64,000 bases of DNA from FEN-299 sp963727765 (lineage in GTDB: Bacteria > Acidobacteriota > Vicinamibacteria > Vicinamibacterales > Fen-181), in NCBI GenBank assembly GCA_963727765.1, contig CAVSGZ010000007.1:310001-374000 (forward strand). The letters run 5' to 3'. Shown piece by piece: positions 46,855 through 56,075 of the stretch. Position 1 is the first letter of the stretch. Every line of letters begins with the position of its first letter. The notes beneath the pieces were generated by a model. The model saw only the letters and a list, made by a program, of their open reading frames with translations. It searched no databases and was not told where the DNA came from. The position numbers and the translations under genes were made by a program.

Positions 46855-49800
46855 TTGTCGAGGCTGATTATCCGGGTCGCGTGGTTGTTGGCGACGGTCT
46901 TCCTGGCCGCGACGGCCGTGCCTGCCCAAACGACAACTGTCGTCAACCCGACGATCGTGCAGTTTGTCCCCTCGGCCGACAATTCCGCGCTGGATTCGTC
47001 GGGCCAGCCGGTCGTCATTCGCTATGACTTGTACTTCTACGTGACCGGCGCCACCGTGCCGTATTCGACGGTCAGCCTTGGGAAACCCGCGGTCGGGACG
47101 GACGGCACGATTCAGATTGACTTCTCGGCGCTGATGTCGAGCTGGCCCCTTCCCGACGGCACCTACGACGCGCGCGTGGTGGCCGTCGGCCAGACCGGCG
47201 TCGGCCAGAGCGATCCGTCGAATAGCTTTGCGTTTCAGTCGAGCGGGGGAGGGACCACGCCCACGTGCACCTATGGGCTCTCGGCGACCTCCTGGGCGAC
47301 GACCGCGGCCGGTGGAACCGCCACCATCGCCGTGTCGGCGAGCGCTTCGAGTTGCGGGTGGACTGCGCTTGGCACGTCGACCTGGGCATCGGTGAGCCCA
47401 TCGAGCGGGACCGGGTCGGGAACCGTGACGGTCACCGTCGCGGCCAACACCGGGACCGCGCGGACGGCCGTCCTGACGATCGCCGGGCAGACCTATACGG
47501 TGACGCAGGCCGCGCTGGCCTGCACCTATGCGCTGGCCTCGTCCTCCTGGGGCGTGACGGCGACCGGCGGCACCAACACTGTGGGGGTGACGGCCAGCGA
47601 TGCAAGCTGCGCGTGGACGGCGACGAGTGATTCGTCCTGGCTCACGCTCAACCCGACGAGCGGGAGCGGCTCGGGAACCGTGTCAATGACAGCCGCGGCC
47701 AACACGGGTGTCGCCCGGACAGCCACGCTGACCATTGCGGGCCAGACCTTTACTGTCACTCAGGCTGCGCTGGCCTGCACGTACGCAGTGTCGGGGACGA
47801 CGCTGGCGGTGACCGCGAGCGGCGGGACCGGCACGGTCACCGTGTCCACCAACGGCGCGACCTGCACCTGGTCCGCGCTGAGCACCGCCACGTGGGCTAC
47901 CGCGAGTCCGTCGAGCGGCACGGGTTCCGGAGCGGTGACGGTCACGGTGGCGGCAAGTACCGGGGCTGCCCGTTCGACCGTGCTGACGATCGCGGGCCAG
48001 ACCTACACGGTCAACCAGTCGGCAGTCTCCTGCACTTATGGACTGTCGGCCACCACGCTCTCCGCCGCTGCCGCGGGGGCGACGAGCAGCGTGACGGTGA
48101 CGGCGAATCTCGCGACCTGCGGTTGGACCGCTTCGAGCAACGCGAGCTGGGCGACGGTGACGCCGACCAGCGGCACGGGATCCGGGACGGTGAGCGTGAC
48201 TGTGGCCGCCAATACCGGCGCGGCGCGGACGGCGACGGTGACCATCGGCGGCCAGACCTACACGGTCAGTCAGGCCGCGGCAGCCTGCAGCTACGCGTTG
48301 TCGGCCACCTCGCTCTCCGCCGCGGCGGCGGGTACGACGAGCAGCGTGACGGTGACGGCGAATCTCGCGACCTGCGGTTGGACCGCTTCGAGCAACGCGA
48401 GCTGGGCGACGGTGACGCCGACCAGCGGCACGGGATCCGGGACGGTGAGCGTGACTGTGGCCGCCAATACCGGCGCGGCGCGGACGGCGACGGTGACCAT
48501 CGGCGGCCAGACCTACACGGTCAGCCAGGTCGCGGCGGCCTGCAGCTACGCGCTGTCAGCCAGCACGCTCTCCGCCGCCGCCACGGGGGCGACGAGCAGC
48601 GTGACGGTGACGGCGAATCTCTCGAGCTGCGGCTGGACCGCTTCGAGCAGCGCGAGCTGGGCGACGGTGACGCCGGCCAGCGGAACGGGCACGGGGACGG
48701 TGAGCGTGGTCGTGGCGGCCAATACCGGCGCGGCGCGGACGGCGACGGTGACCATCGGCGGCCAGACCTACACGGTCAGTCAGGCCGCGGCAGCCTGCAG
48801 CTACGCGTTGTCAGGCAGCACGCTCTCCGCCGCCGCCACGGGGGCGACGAGCAGCGTGACGGTGACGGCGAATCTCTCGACCTGCGGTTGGACCGCTTCG
48901 AGCAGCGCGAGCTGGGCGACGGTGACGCCGACCAGCGGAACGGGCACGGGGACGGTGAGCGTGGTCGTGGCGGCCAACACGGGGGCCGCGCGGACGGCGA
49001 CCGTGACCATCGGCGGCCAGACCTACACGGTCAGCCAGGCGGCGGCGGCCTGCAGCTACGCGCTGTCAGCCAGCACGCTCTCCGCCGCGGCCGCGGGTGC
49101 GACGAATAGCGTGACGGTGACGGCGAATCTCTCGACCTGCGGCTGGACGGCTTCGAGCAGCGCGAGTTGGGCGACGGTGACGCCGACCAGCGGGACGGGA
49201 TCCGGGACGGTGAGCGTGGTCGTGGCGGCCAATACCGGCGCGGCGCGGACGGCGACGGTGACCATCGGCGGCCAGACCTACACGGTCAGCCAGGTCGCGG
49301 CGGCCTGCAGCTACGCGCTGTCAGGCAGCACGCTCTCCGCCGCCGCCACGGGGGCGACGAATAGCGTGACGGTGACGGCGAATCTCTCGACCTGCGGCTG
49401 GACGGCTTCGAGCAACGCGAGTTGGGCGACGGTGACGCCGACCAGCGGGACGGGCACGGGGACGGTGAGCGTGGTCGTGGCGGCCAATACCGGCGCGGCG
49501 CGGACGGCGACAGTGACCATGGGCGGACAGACCTACACGGTCAGCCAGGCTGCGGCGGCCTGCAGCTACGCGCTGTCAGCCAGCGCGGTGTCCGCCACTG
49601 CCGCAGGCGCGACGAGCAGCGTGACGGTGACGGCGAATCTCTCGACCTGCGGCTGGACGGCGGCCAGCGACTCGGTGTGGGCGACGGTGACGCCGGCGAG
49701 CGGAACGGGCACCGGGACGGTGAGCGTGGCCGTGGCGGCCAATACCGGCGCGGCGCGGACGGCGACAGTGACCATGGGCGGACAGACCTACACGGTCAGC

Positions 49801-50916
49801 CAGGCTGCGGCGGCCTGCAGCTACGCGCTGTCAGCGAGCGCGGTGTCCGCCTCTGCCGCAGGCGCGACGAGCAGCGTGACGGTGACGGCGAATCTCTCGA
49901 CCTGCGGCTGGACGGCGGCCAGCGACTCGGCGTGGGCGACAGTGACGCCGGCGAGCGGAACGGGCACCGGGACGGTGACCGTGGCCGTGGCGGCCAATAC
50001 CGGCGCGGCGCGGACGGCGACAGTGACCATGGGCGGACAGACCTACACGGTCAGCCAGGCGGCGGCGGCCTGCAGCTACGCGCTGTCAGCGAGCGCGGTG
50101 TCCGCCTCTGCCGCAGGCGCGGCGAGCAGCGTGGCGGTGACGCCGAGTCTCTCGACCTGCGGCTGGGCAGCTTCGAGCAACGCGAGTTGGGCGACCATGA
50201 GTCCGACCAGTGGAACGGGCACTGGAACGGTCGGGGTCATCGTGGCGCCTAATACCGGGGCGGCGCGGACGGCGACAGTGACGGTTGGCGGACAGACCGT
50301 TACGGTCAGTCAGGCCTCGGGTGTGCGCCGCCGGCGCATGCGCGACGACCAGACTGACACCTCCTGCAGCTACGTGTTGTCAGCCAGCACGCTCTCCGCC
50401 GCCGCCGCGGGCGCGACGAGCAGCGTGACGGTGACGGCGGAGCTTTCGACCTGCGACTGGGCGGCCTCGAGCAACGCGAGCTGGGCGACCATAAGTCCGT
50501 CCAATGGGACGGGCACTGGAACGGTCGGAATCACCGTGGCGGCGAACACGGGGGCCGCCCGGACCGCCACGCTGACGATTGCTGGCCAGACCTACACGGT
50601 CAGCCAGGCCGCGGGGGCCTGCACGTTCGGCGTGTCGCCAGTCTCGATCACTGCCGCGTCCAAGGCTGTAAGCTCGACGATCAGTGTGACGGCCAGCTCG
50701 AGTACCTGTTCCTGGTCGGCGACGACGGCCACGGACTGGATTACGGTCGGAGCGGCGCAAACGACGGGCAGCGGGCAAGCCAGCTACTCGCTGACGAAGA
50801 ACACGACTGGAGCGGTGCGGAACGGGACGTTGACGGTCGCGGGCGTGGTGGTGAACGTGGCGCAGTCTTCAGCCAGCGGCCCATCCAAGCCAACCGGGAT
50901 CAAGGTGATTCGCTAG
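46855..50916 (+). CDS. Secreted BACON-repeat protein, 14 repeats
   Basis: 1353 residues from TTG 46855, chosen because AGGAG lies 8 nt upstream and a signal peptide follows directly (IIRVAWLLATVFLAATAVPAQ). After an N-terminal Ig/fibronectin-like domain (~30-135), 14 BACON-type beta-sandwich repeats of 85 residues run to the end. Each begins CxY and has a second Cys in the CGW or CxW motif about 31 residues later, then SWATVTPTSGTGSGTVSVTVAANTG and GGQTYTVSQ. BACON domains bind carbohydrate or mucin-like surfaces in Bacteroidota and are also common in Acidobacteriota. No anchor or sorting signal is visible at the C-terminus (PTGIKVIR). It is likely an adhesin or surface scaffold. Confidence 0.85.
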   Translation: MSRLIIRVAWLLATVFLAATAVPAQTTTVVNPTIVQFVPSADNSALDSSGQPVVIRYDLYFYVTGATVPYSTVSLGKPAVGTDGTIQIDFSALMSSWPLPDGTYDARVVAVGQTGVGQSDPSNSFAFQSSGGGTTPTCTYGLSATSWATTAAGGTATIAVSASASSCGWTALGTSTWASVSPSSGTGSGTVTVTVAANTGTARTAVLTIAGQTYTVTQAALACTYALASSSWGVTATGGTNTVGVTASDASCAWTATSDSSWLTLNPTSGSGSGTVSMTAAANTGVARTATLTIAGQTFTVTQAALACTYAVSGTTLAVTASGGTGTVTVSTNGATCTWSALSTATWATASPSSGTGSGAVTVTVAASTGAARSTVLTIAGQTYTVNQSAVSCTYGLSATTLSAAAAGATSSVTVTANLATCGWTASSNASWATVTPTSGTGSGTVSVTVAANTGAARTATVTIGGQTYTVSQAAAACSYALSATSLSAAAAGTTSSVTVTANLATCGWTASSNASWATVTPTSGTGSGTVSVTVAANTGAARTATVTIGGQTYTVSQVAAACSYALSASTLSAAATGATSSVTVTANLSSCGWTASSSASWATVTPASGTGTGTVSVVVAANTGAARTATVTIGGQTYTVSQAAAACSYALSGSTLSAAATGATSSVTVTANLSTCGWTASSSASWATVTPTSGTGTGTVSVVVAANTGAARTATVTIGGQTYTVSQAAAACSYALSASTLSAAAAGATNSVTVTANLSTCGWTASSSASWATVTPTSGTGSGTVSVVVAANTGAARTATVTIGGQTYTVSQVAAACSYALSGSTLSAAATGATNSVTVTANLSTCGWTASSNASWATVTPTSGTGTGTVSVVVAANTGAARTATVTMGGQTYTVSQAAAACSYALSASAVSATAAGATSSVTVTANLSTCGWTAASDSVWATVTPASGTGTGTVSVAVAANTGAARTATVTMGGQTYTVSQAAAACSYALSASAVSASAAGATSSVTVTANLSTCGWTAASDSAWATVTPASGTGTGTVTVAVAANTGAARTATVTMGGQTYTVSQAAAACSYALSASAVSASAAGAASSVAVTPSLSTCGWAASSNASWATMSPTSGTGTGTVGVIVAPNTGAARTATVTVGGQTVTVSQASGVRRRRMRDDQTDTSCSYVLSASTLSAAAAGATSSVTVTAELSTCDWAASSNASWATISPSNGTGTGTVGITVAANTGAARTATLTIAGQTYTVSQAAGACTFGVSPVSITAASKAVSSTISVTASSSTCSWSATTATDWITVGAAQTTGSGQASYSLTKNTTGAVRNGTLTVAGVVVNVAQSSASGPSKPTGIKVIR
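47266..50874 (+). repeat. Tandem array of 14 x 255-bp units (BACON repeats)
   Basis: Unit starts (first Cys codon) fall at 47266, 47521, 47776, 48031, 48286, 48541, 48796, 49051, 49306, 49561, 49816, 50071, then 50365 and 50620. Spacing is exactly 255 bp with no indel through twelve units. Unit 12 is followed by a 39-bp insert. Units 4-11 are almost identical in DNA, while 1-3, 13 and 14 diverge. This is a sign of recent duplication or gene conversion in the middle of the array. Confidence 0.95.
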
Positions 50917-50957
50917 ACGCCACTGCCGATGAGAATCGTCGCGGCGTCGGCGCCAGC

Positions 50958-53801
50958 CTACTCGTCACGAGACGCCCATTCGAGAAGGTAGAGATAGGAG
51001 CGATAGGTCTTCCCTGTCGCGCGGCTGACCCCAATCTCGCACGTCCGGCTGCTCGAGTAGCAGCCGTCGACCACAGGCAACGCTGACACCTCATCGGTCT
51101 CGCACCGGGTTGCGCTCGCGGTCAGTTCCGGCACGAGCCACCCACGATCGCCGGCGAACCCGCAGCAGCCAGCATCGACGGGGACGACGACCTCGCCGGC
51201 GCAGGCGCGGGCGATCCGTTCAAGATCGTCCGAAAGCCCCATCTTGACGACCGAACACACGGGATGCAGCACCACCCGTCCCTGGCGCCTGCGGATCCTG
51301 AGCGCCGGCAGCAGCGTGCGTGCCGCGAACTCGACGCTGTCCACGATCGTCAGGGCGTCGAACCGCTGCCGGTTCTCTGGATCCAGCGCCTGTCGGCAGG
51401 TGCGAAGACCGTAGGTGCAGGGGCTGGTGTCGACGACGACCGGAAGTTGCCCACCCTTCGACCACCGCCAGAGGCTCGCCACCGTCCGGTTCACCGTCAG
51501 TCGATTCGCTTCGACGTAGCCCTTCGAGGAGAACGGCACTCCGCAGCAGTGCCCGTCGACGTCCTCGGGGATCCAGACCGGGCAGCCCGCCCGGGCGCTC
51601 AGGATCACCATCGTCTCGACGAGCGAACGGTCCCGCGGCTCATTGGGCAGCCGGCCCATGGTCCTCGACACGCACGACGGGAAGTAGACCGCGCGGGCCT
51701 CTTCGCGGCGTGTGGCCGGCCGGCGTCGGCTGGCGGCGCCCGGCATCGGAGGAATCCAGAGCACCGTGCGGCGCCTGAGGACGAACGCCGCCATGCGCGT
51801 CAGTCCGGTCAGCGCCCGGCTTCCGACGACGCGTTCCGCCATGCCGCCCAGGAGAAGCGCGGCCCGGACGGCCGACTCCACGGTCCGGAAATGGTCCGCC
51901 ATCAGGCGCGCGACGCGGTGGCCGATGGGCAGGTGACGCTCGGCTCGCAGTCTCTTGGTGAGCAGGCCGGTGTCGATGCCGACCGGGCACGACAGGGCGC
52001 AGAGTCCGTCGGCTGCGCAGGTGTCAAGCGCGTCGTAGCTGAAGGCGTTCTCGACAGCGGCGATCGCTGCCGCATCACCACCTTCCGCCCTCAGCCGTTC
52101 CACCTGCCGCTTCACCACGATCCGCTGGCGGGGCGTCAGCGTGAGATCCTGGCTGGGGCAGCGGTGATCGCAGTAGCCGCACTCGATGCACTTGTCCACC
52201 TCCTCTTCGACGAGGGGGATTTCCTTGAGGTGGGCCAGGTGCGCGCGCGGATCCGCGTTGATGATGACGCCGGGGTTGAGGACCCCGTCGGGGTCGGCCA
52301 GGGCTTTGAGCCGGCGCATGATCTCGAACGCTTCGCGTCCCCACTCGGTCTCGACGAAGGGGGCCATGTTCCGCCCCGTGCCGTGCTCGGCCTTGAGGGC
52401 CCCGTCGTAGCGCCCGACCACCAGTTCGACCAGGTCGTCCATCAGGCGAGCGTAGCGGGCGACCTCCACGTCGTCGTTGAACGACTGGGAGATGACGAAG
52501 TGGAGATTCCCGTCCTTCGCGTGGCCGAAGATGATCGCATCGTCGTACGCGTGGCGGGCGAACAAGGTACGCAGGTCCACGACGGCGTCCGCCAAGCGGT
52601 CGACCGGGAAGGCGACGTCTTCGATCAGCACGGTCGTGCCGCGACGGCGTGCGGCGCCAACCGATGGGAACATCCCCTGCCGGACCTTCCACAGGGCGGC
52701 TTGCTCGGAGGCCGCGTGCGTAAAGCGGGCCGGCGCGAGCAACTGGACACGTTCGAGCCCTGTTCGCGCCGCAGTCTCGAGCGACGGACGCGAGCGTTCC
52801 TCCGCGGCCTGGAACTCGACCAGAAGGCCGGCGGCGTCGGCCGGCAATCGCGCGAGTGATTCAGGAACGCCGGGCTGGTCCTGCACCGACCTGAGCGCCG
52901 CCCGATCCATCACCTCCAGGGCCACGGCGCCCGCGTCGCGAAGCGGGACGATGGCCGCGCACGCGTCGCGGATGGTGGGGAAGGAGAGCAGCCCGGTGTA
53001 CTTGACCGGCAGGTCCGGGACCGTCCGCAGCACGGCGCTGGCGATGAACGCGAGCGTGCCTTCCGAACCGACCAGCAGGTGGGAGAAGATGTCAATCGGC
53101 CGCTCGAAATCGATGAAGGCGTTCAGCGAGTAGCCTGTGGTGTTCTTGGTGAGGTACTTTCGCCGGATGCGGGCCTGGAGCTCAGGCTGCTCTCCGATCT
53201 CCCGCCTGAGCTGCAGGAGGCCGGCGGCGAGCGCCGGCTCCGCGCGTCGGAACGCCTCGTCGGCTCCAGCGTCGGCCGTGTCGATCACCGTTCCCGAGGG
53301 GAGGACGAACACCAGCGAGTCGAGCGTGTGATAGGCGTTTCGCGCGACCCCGCAACACATCCCGCTCGAGTTGTTCGCGAGGATGCCGCCGATCATGCAG
53401 GCTTCGAGCGAGGCGGGATCGGGCCCGATCTTCGCGCCGAGCCCATGGAGACGCGCGTTGACCGCCGCGCCGATCACGCCCGGCTCGACGCGCACGCGCC
53501 GGCCGGCGTCCAGCACCTCGACGCGCCGCCAGTCCCGGGCGAGATCCACCAGCACGCCGTCGGTGACCGCCTGCCCCGACAGGCTCGTGCCGGCGGCGCG
53601 AAAGGTGAGGGGAACGCGTTCGCGGCGGCAGACGGCAAACAGCTGCCGGACCTGCTCTGCGGTCTGCGGCTTGACCACCGCCTGCGGTTCGAGCCGGTAC
53701 ATGCTCGCGTCGCACGCATAGGCCGCGAGATCGATCGGCCTCGCCAGAACGTGCCCGCCGCCCACCGCCTCGCGCAGCTGCTGGAGCAGGTTGTCGGTCA
53801 T
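50958..53801 (-). CDS. FAD-linked oxidase / Fe-S fusion (D-2-hydroxyacid dehydrogenase, GlcD-GlcF/Dld-II type)
   Basis: 947 residues from ATG 53801. FAD domain (~35-250): PLTFRAAGTSLSGQAVTDGVLVDL, IGGILANNSSGMCCG, LLVGSEGTLAF. FAD-oxidase C domain with FGHAKDGNLHF (~478) and EHGTGRNMAPF (~528). Then a two-cluster ferredoxin module (CIECGYCDHRCPS ~585; CAADGLCALSCPVGI ~635) and two CCG domains (DGHCCGVPF, DAGCCGFAG). It oxidises D-lactate, glycolate or a similar 2-hydroxyacid and feeds electrons to a respiratory carrier. The fusion of GlcD- and GlcF-like parts is a known form. No permease or regulator for lactate is adjacent. Confidence 0.92.
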   Translation of the reverse strand: MTDNLLQQLREAVGGGHVLARPIDLAAYACDASMYRLEPQAVVKPQTAEQVRQLFAVCRRERVPLTFRAAGTSLSGQAVTDGVLVDLARDWRRVEVLDAGRRVRVEPGVIGAAVNARLHGLGAKIGPDPASLEACMIGGILANNSSGMCCGVARNAYHTLDSLVFVLPSGTVIDTADAGADEAFRRAEPALAAGLLQLRREIGEQPELQARIRRKYLTKNTTGYSLNAFIDFERPIDIFSHLLVGSEGTLAFIASAVLRTVPDLPVKYTGLLSFPTIRDACAAIVPLRDAGAVALEVMDRAALRSVQDQPGVPESLARLPADAAGLLVEFQAAEERSRPSLETAARTGLERVQLLAPARFTHAASEQAALWKVRQGMFPSVGAARRRGTTVLIEDVAFPVDRLADAVVDLRTLFARHAYDDAIIFGHAKDGNLHFVISQSFNDDVEVARYARLMDDLVELVVGRYDGALKAEHGTGRNMAPFVETEWGREAFEIMRRLKALADPDGVLNPGVIINADPRAHLAHLKEIPLVEEEVDKCIECGYCDHRCPSQDLTLTPRQRIVVKRQVERLRAEGGDAAAIAAVENAFSYDALDTCAADGLCALSCPVGIDTGLLTKRLRAERHLPIGHRVARLMADHFRTVESAVRAALLLGGMAERVVGSRALTGLTRMAAFVLRRRTVLWIPPMPGAASRRRPATRREEARAVYFPSCVSRTMGRLPNEPRDRSLVETMVILSARAGCPVWIPEDVDGHCCGVPFSSKGYVEANRLTVNRTVASLWRWSKGGQLPVVVDTSPCTYGLRTCRQALDPENRQRFDALTIVDSVEFAARTLLPALRIRRRQGRVVLHPVCSVVKMGLSDDLERIARACAGEVVVPVDAGCCGFAGDRGWLVPELTASATRCETDEVSALPVVDGCYSSSRTCEIGVSRATGKTYRSYLYLLEWASRDE

Positions 53802-53810
53802 GTAGGCCGG

Positions 53811-53860
53811 CCCTTCACCCCTCGACCTCGCTCGGGGTGCCCTGAGCCTGTCGAAGGGCA
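53811..53860. repeat. Imperfect palindromic extragenic element
   Basis: Outer arms CCCTT (53811-53815) / AAGGG (53854-53858) and inner arms CACCCC (53816-53821) / GGGGTG (53834-53839). It contains GCCCTGAGCCTGTCGAAGGGC (53839-53859), a motif I recall as a common extragenic repeat in many GC-rich genomes. It lies 9 bp upstream of the dehydrogenase start. Confidence 0.5.
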
Positions 53861-53941
53861 GTGCCGGCGCCAAGAGTATAACCTCCCGACAAGTTGATGA
53901 TATGATCCGCGCCTCACGTGCCAACTTTCGAGGAGATGACG

Positions 53942-54493
53942 ATGCGGAAGACGCTGCTGGCGCTCGCGTGCATATGTGCTTTCTCACTGCCGATCCTGGC
54001 GGCCACGCTGGCCGAGGTCACACTACCCGACACCGTGACGATCGGGAACCAGACGCTGGTGCTGAACGGCATGGGACTGCGGACCAAGCTGTTCATCAAG
54101 ATCTACGTCGGCGGGCTCTACCTGGAGAAGAAATCTGCCGACGCGGGAGGGATCGTCGAGTCGGATGCCACCAAGCGCGTCGTCATGCAGTTCATCTACG
54201 GGGAGGTGAGCCGGGACCAGATGGTCGAGGCGTTTACCGACGGGTTCAAGGGGAACGCACCGAGTGCCCCCAAAGCGCAGGTCGACCAGTTCATCGCCGC
54301 GCTCGAGGCGATGAAGAAGGGCGAGCAGATGGTGGTGACCTACGTGCCGGGCACCGGCACGACGCTGACGATCCGTGGCAAGGACAAGCTGACGATCGCC
54401 GGGCTGCCGTTTGCCCAGGCGGTGTTCTCGGTCTGGTTCGGGCCGAAGCCGCCGACCTCTGACCTCAAGAAGGGCATGCTGGGCGGCAAGTAG
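53942..54493 (+). CDS. Exported chalcone isomerase-like protein
   Basis: 183 residues. ATG 53942 is spaced 6-7 nt from GAGGAG; ATG 53936 and GTG 53918 are in frame alternatives. Signal peptide (KTLLALACICAFSLPILA), then the chalcone-isomerase-like fold: VTIGNQTLVLNGMGLRTKLFIKIYVGGLYLEKKS (~32-66), KRVVMQFIYGEVSRDQMVEAFTDGF (~80) and TIAGLPFAQAVFSVWFGPKPPTSDLKKGMLG (~153-181). Bacterial members are exported and of unknown function; most are not enzymes. TATGAT (53901-53906) is a candidate -10. Confidence 0.85.
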   Translation: MRKTLLALACICAFSLPILAATLAEVTLPDTVTIGNQTLVLNGMGLRTKLFIKIYVGGLYLEKKSADAGGIVESDATKRVVMQFIYGEVSRDQMVEAFTDGFKGNAPSAPKAQVDQFIAALEAMKKGEQMVVTYVPGTGTTLTIRGKDKLTIAGLPFAQAVFSVWFGPKPPTSDLKKGMLGGK

Positions 54494-54505
54494 CGTTCCC
54501 GCGGC

Positions 54506-56002
54506 TCACCTGCGCAGGAACGTCATGAGGAGCCCTGCGCTGCCGATGGCCACGAAGATGGTCGCCTGGACGACCATGCGATAGGTGACCGTGGAGGTCG
54601 AGAGCCCCGCTTGGAGGAACCACAGACCGAGCGCCAGGATCCCGAGATAGGCCACGTACATCACGCGGCGCGACCACTTCCTGGTTCCCGGCGTCTCGGT
54701 TCCGCAATAGCGCGCGAAGAAGAACAGTCCGAACATCGCGAGCACGTCGAGGCCGGCGAACAGCAGCCAGAACATCTGCGCCCGGGCCGACGCGGCGGAC
54801 GTGCCGACGACCGGCGTCATCAGCCTCGCGTACAGATGCGACCCCACACTCGCGCCGATGAGCGAGCCGAACACGCCGTACAGGAACGCGTAGCCCATGT
54901 AGACCGCCTTGCGGTCGCCCGGGGCCACGAGGCCGACGAAGCTGTAGTATTTCGGATGCGCCGTCATCTCGCCGATCGAGAAGACGGCGATGCCCGCGAC
55001 GAACACCCACGGGTTTCGTGACGCGGCCAGGCAGAGAAAACCCAGCGCCCCGATCCCCATCCCGGTCACCATCGTCGCCAGCGGCGGTCGGGTCTTGACG
55101 ATTCGGCTGACGAGAACCTGCAGCAGGATGATCGTCCCGGCGTTGATGACCGTCACGTGCTCGGCGTCGAAGGTGAACGTCCACGGCAGCCCCGCCGCGT
55201 GCAGCGCGGAGGTCACCGCCGCGCTCACCGGCGCCCGGTCCACGAAGTCCCGCAGGTAGAAGAGCACCGTCCCGAAGTTCTGGAAGTAGAGAATCCAGAA
55301 GCCCGAGTAGACCACGACCATCAGCATGAAGCGCGAGTCGCCGAGCACCTCCACGGCGCCGACGAGCGTATCCCTCAGCGACTTCGTGTTGCCCGCTCCC
55401 CGCGGGTCCTTGTAGACGAACAGCGTCGGCAACAGCATCAGGCCCGTATAGAGTGCCGACGCCGTGAAGACCCAGCGCCAGGAGAACCCGCGCAGGACGC
55501 TCACCACCAGCGGCGCAAGAAAAGCGCCGAGGTTGATCATCCAGTAGTAGATGCCGAAACCCAGGGCCGAGTTCGACTGGTCGGTTGTCCGGGCGATGGT
55601 GCCCGAGATGATCGGTTTGAAGAGTCCGGATCCGGTGGCCATCACGAGCAGCGCGAGGAAGAAGAGCGCGTAACTCGACATCTGGCCGGCAACAAAGTAG
55701 CCGGCCGCCAGGAACGAGAACGCGACGATCAGCATCCGGCGGTAGCCGTAGCGGTCGGCGAGCGCGCCGCCCAGGATCGGCAGGACGTAGGTGGCGGCGT
55801 AGACAATGCTCTGGAGAAAACCGACGGCTTCGACCGTCGTGCCAAGCCCGCCGTCGGCCACGCGGGTCGTCATGTAGACGGCCAGGACGGAGTTCATCCC
55901 GTAGTACGCCGCCCGCTCGAACAGCTCCATCACGTTCGCCGTCCAGAAGGACGCCGGAAAACCGCGGCGCCCTGCCGCCTGAGCGGTAGCGTGGTCGGGC
56001 AT
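54506..56002 (-). CDS. POT/PTR-family proton-coupled peptide transporter
   Basis: 498 residues, about 12-14 transmembrane helices. N-terminal PASFWTANVMELFERAAYYGMNSVLAVYM carries the ExxERxxYY-like proton-coupling motif as ELFERAAYYG. Next is the MFS loop GGALADRYGYRRM (~80), and SNSALGFGIYYWMINLGAFLAPLV (~150) is the second POT signature. It imports di-/tripeptides. It is downstream of the 5'-nucleotidase gene on the same strand, with a hairpin between. Together with PepD and the exported M14 peptidases it would form a peptide-use route (inference). Confidence 0.9.
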   Translation of the reverse strand: MPDHATAQAAGRRGFPASFWTANVMELFERAAYYGMNSVLAVYMTTRVADGGLGTTVEAVGFLQSIVYAATYVLPILGGALADRYGYRRMLIVAFSFLAAGYFVAGQMSSYALFFLALLVMATGSGLFKPIISGTIARTTDQSNSALGFGIYYWMINLGAFLAPLVVSVLRGFSWRWVFTASALYTGLMLLPTLFVYKDPRGAGNTKSLRDTLVGAVEVLGDSRFMLMVVVYSGFWILYFQNFGTVLFYLRDFVDRAPVSAAVTSALHAAGLPWTFTFDAEHVTVINAGTIILLQVLVSRIVKTRPPLATMVTGMGIGALGFLCLAASRNPWVFVAGIAVFSIGEMTAHPKYYSFVGLVAPGDRKAVYMGYAFLYGVFGSLIGASVGSHLYARLMTPVVGTSAASARAQMFWLLFAGLDVLAMFGLFFFARYCGTETPGTRKWSRRVMYVAYLGILALGLWFLQAGLSTSTVTYRMVVQATIFVAIGSAGLLMTFLRR

Positions 56003-56017
56003 ATTACTCCGTGGCGA

Positions 56018-56036
56018 CCGGCGGGCGACCCGCCGG
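56018..56036 (-). terminator. Hairpin between 5'-nucleotidase and POT genes
   Basis: CCGGCGGG-CGA-CCCGCCGG: a perfect 8-bp stem and 3-nt loop. It lies 40 nt after the nucleotidase stop and 16 nt before the POT start, so it could end the first message or sit in the leader of the second. Confidence 0.4.
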
Positions 56037-56075
56037 CCGGTCGACGACAGCGTGACGGTCTGGAAGAGCGGTCGA

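Noticed and set aside
48036..50030. Series of eight almost identical 69-codon minus-strand ORFs
   Set aside because: They recur every 255 bp only because they are antisense to the BACON repeats.
47266..50874. CRISPR-like regular repeat spacing
   Set aside because: Units are 255 bp, contiguous and coding for a beta-sandwich domain; there are no spacers.
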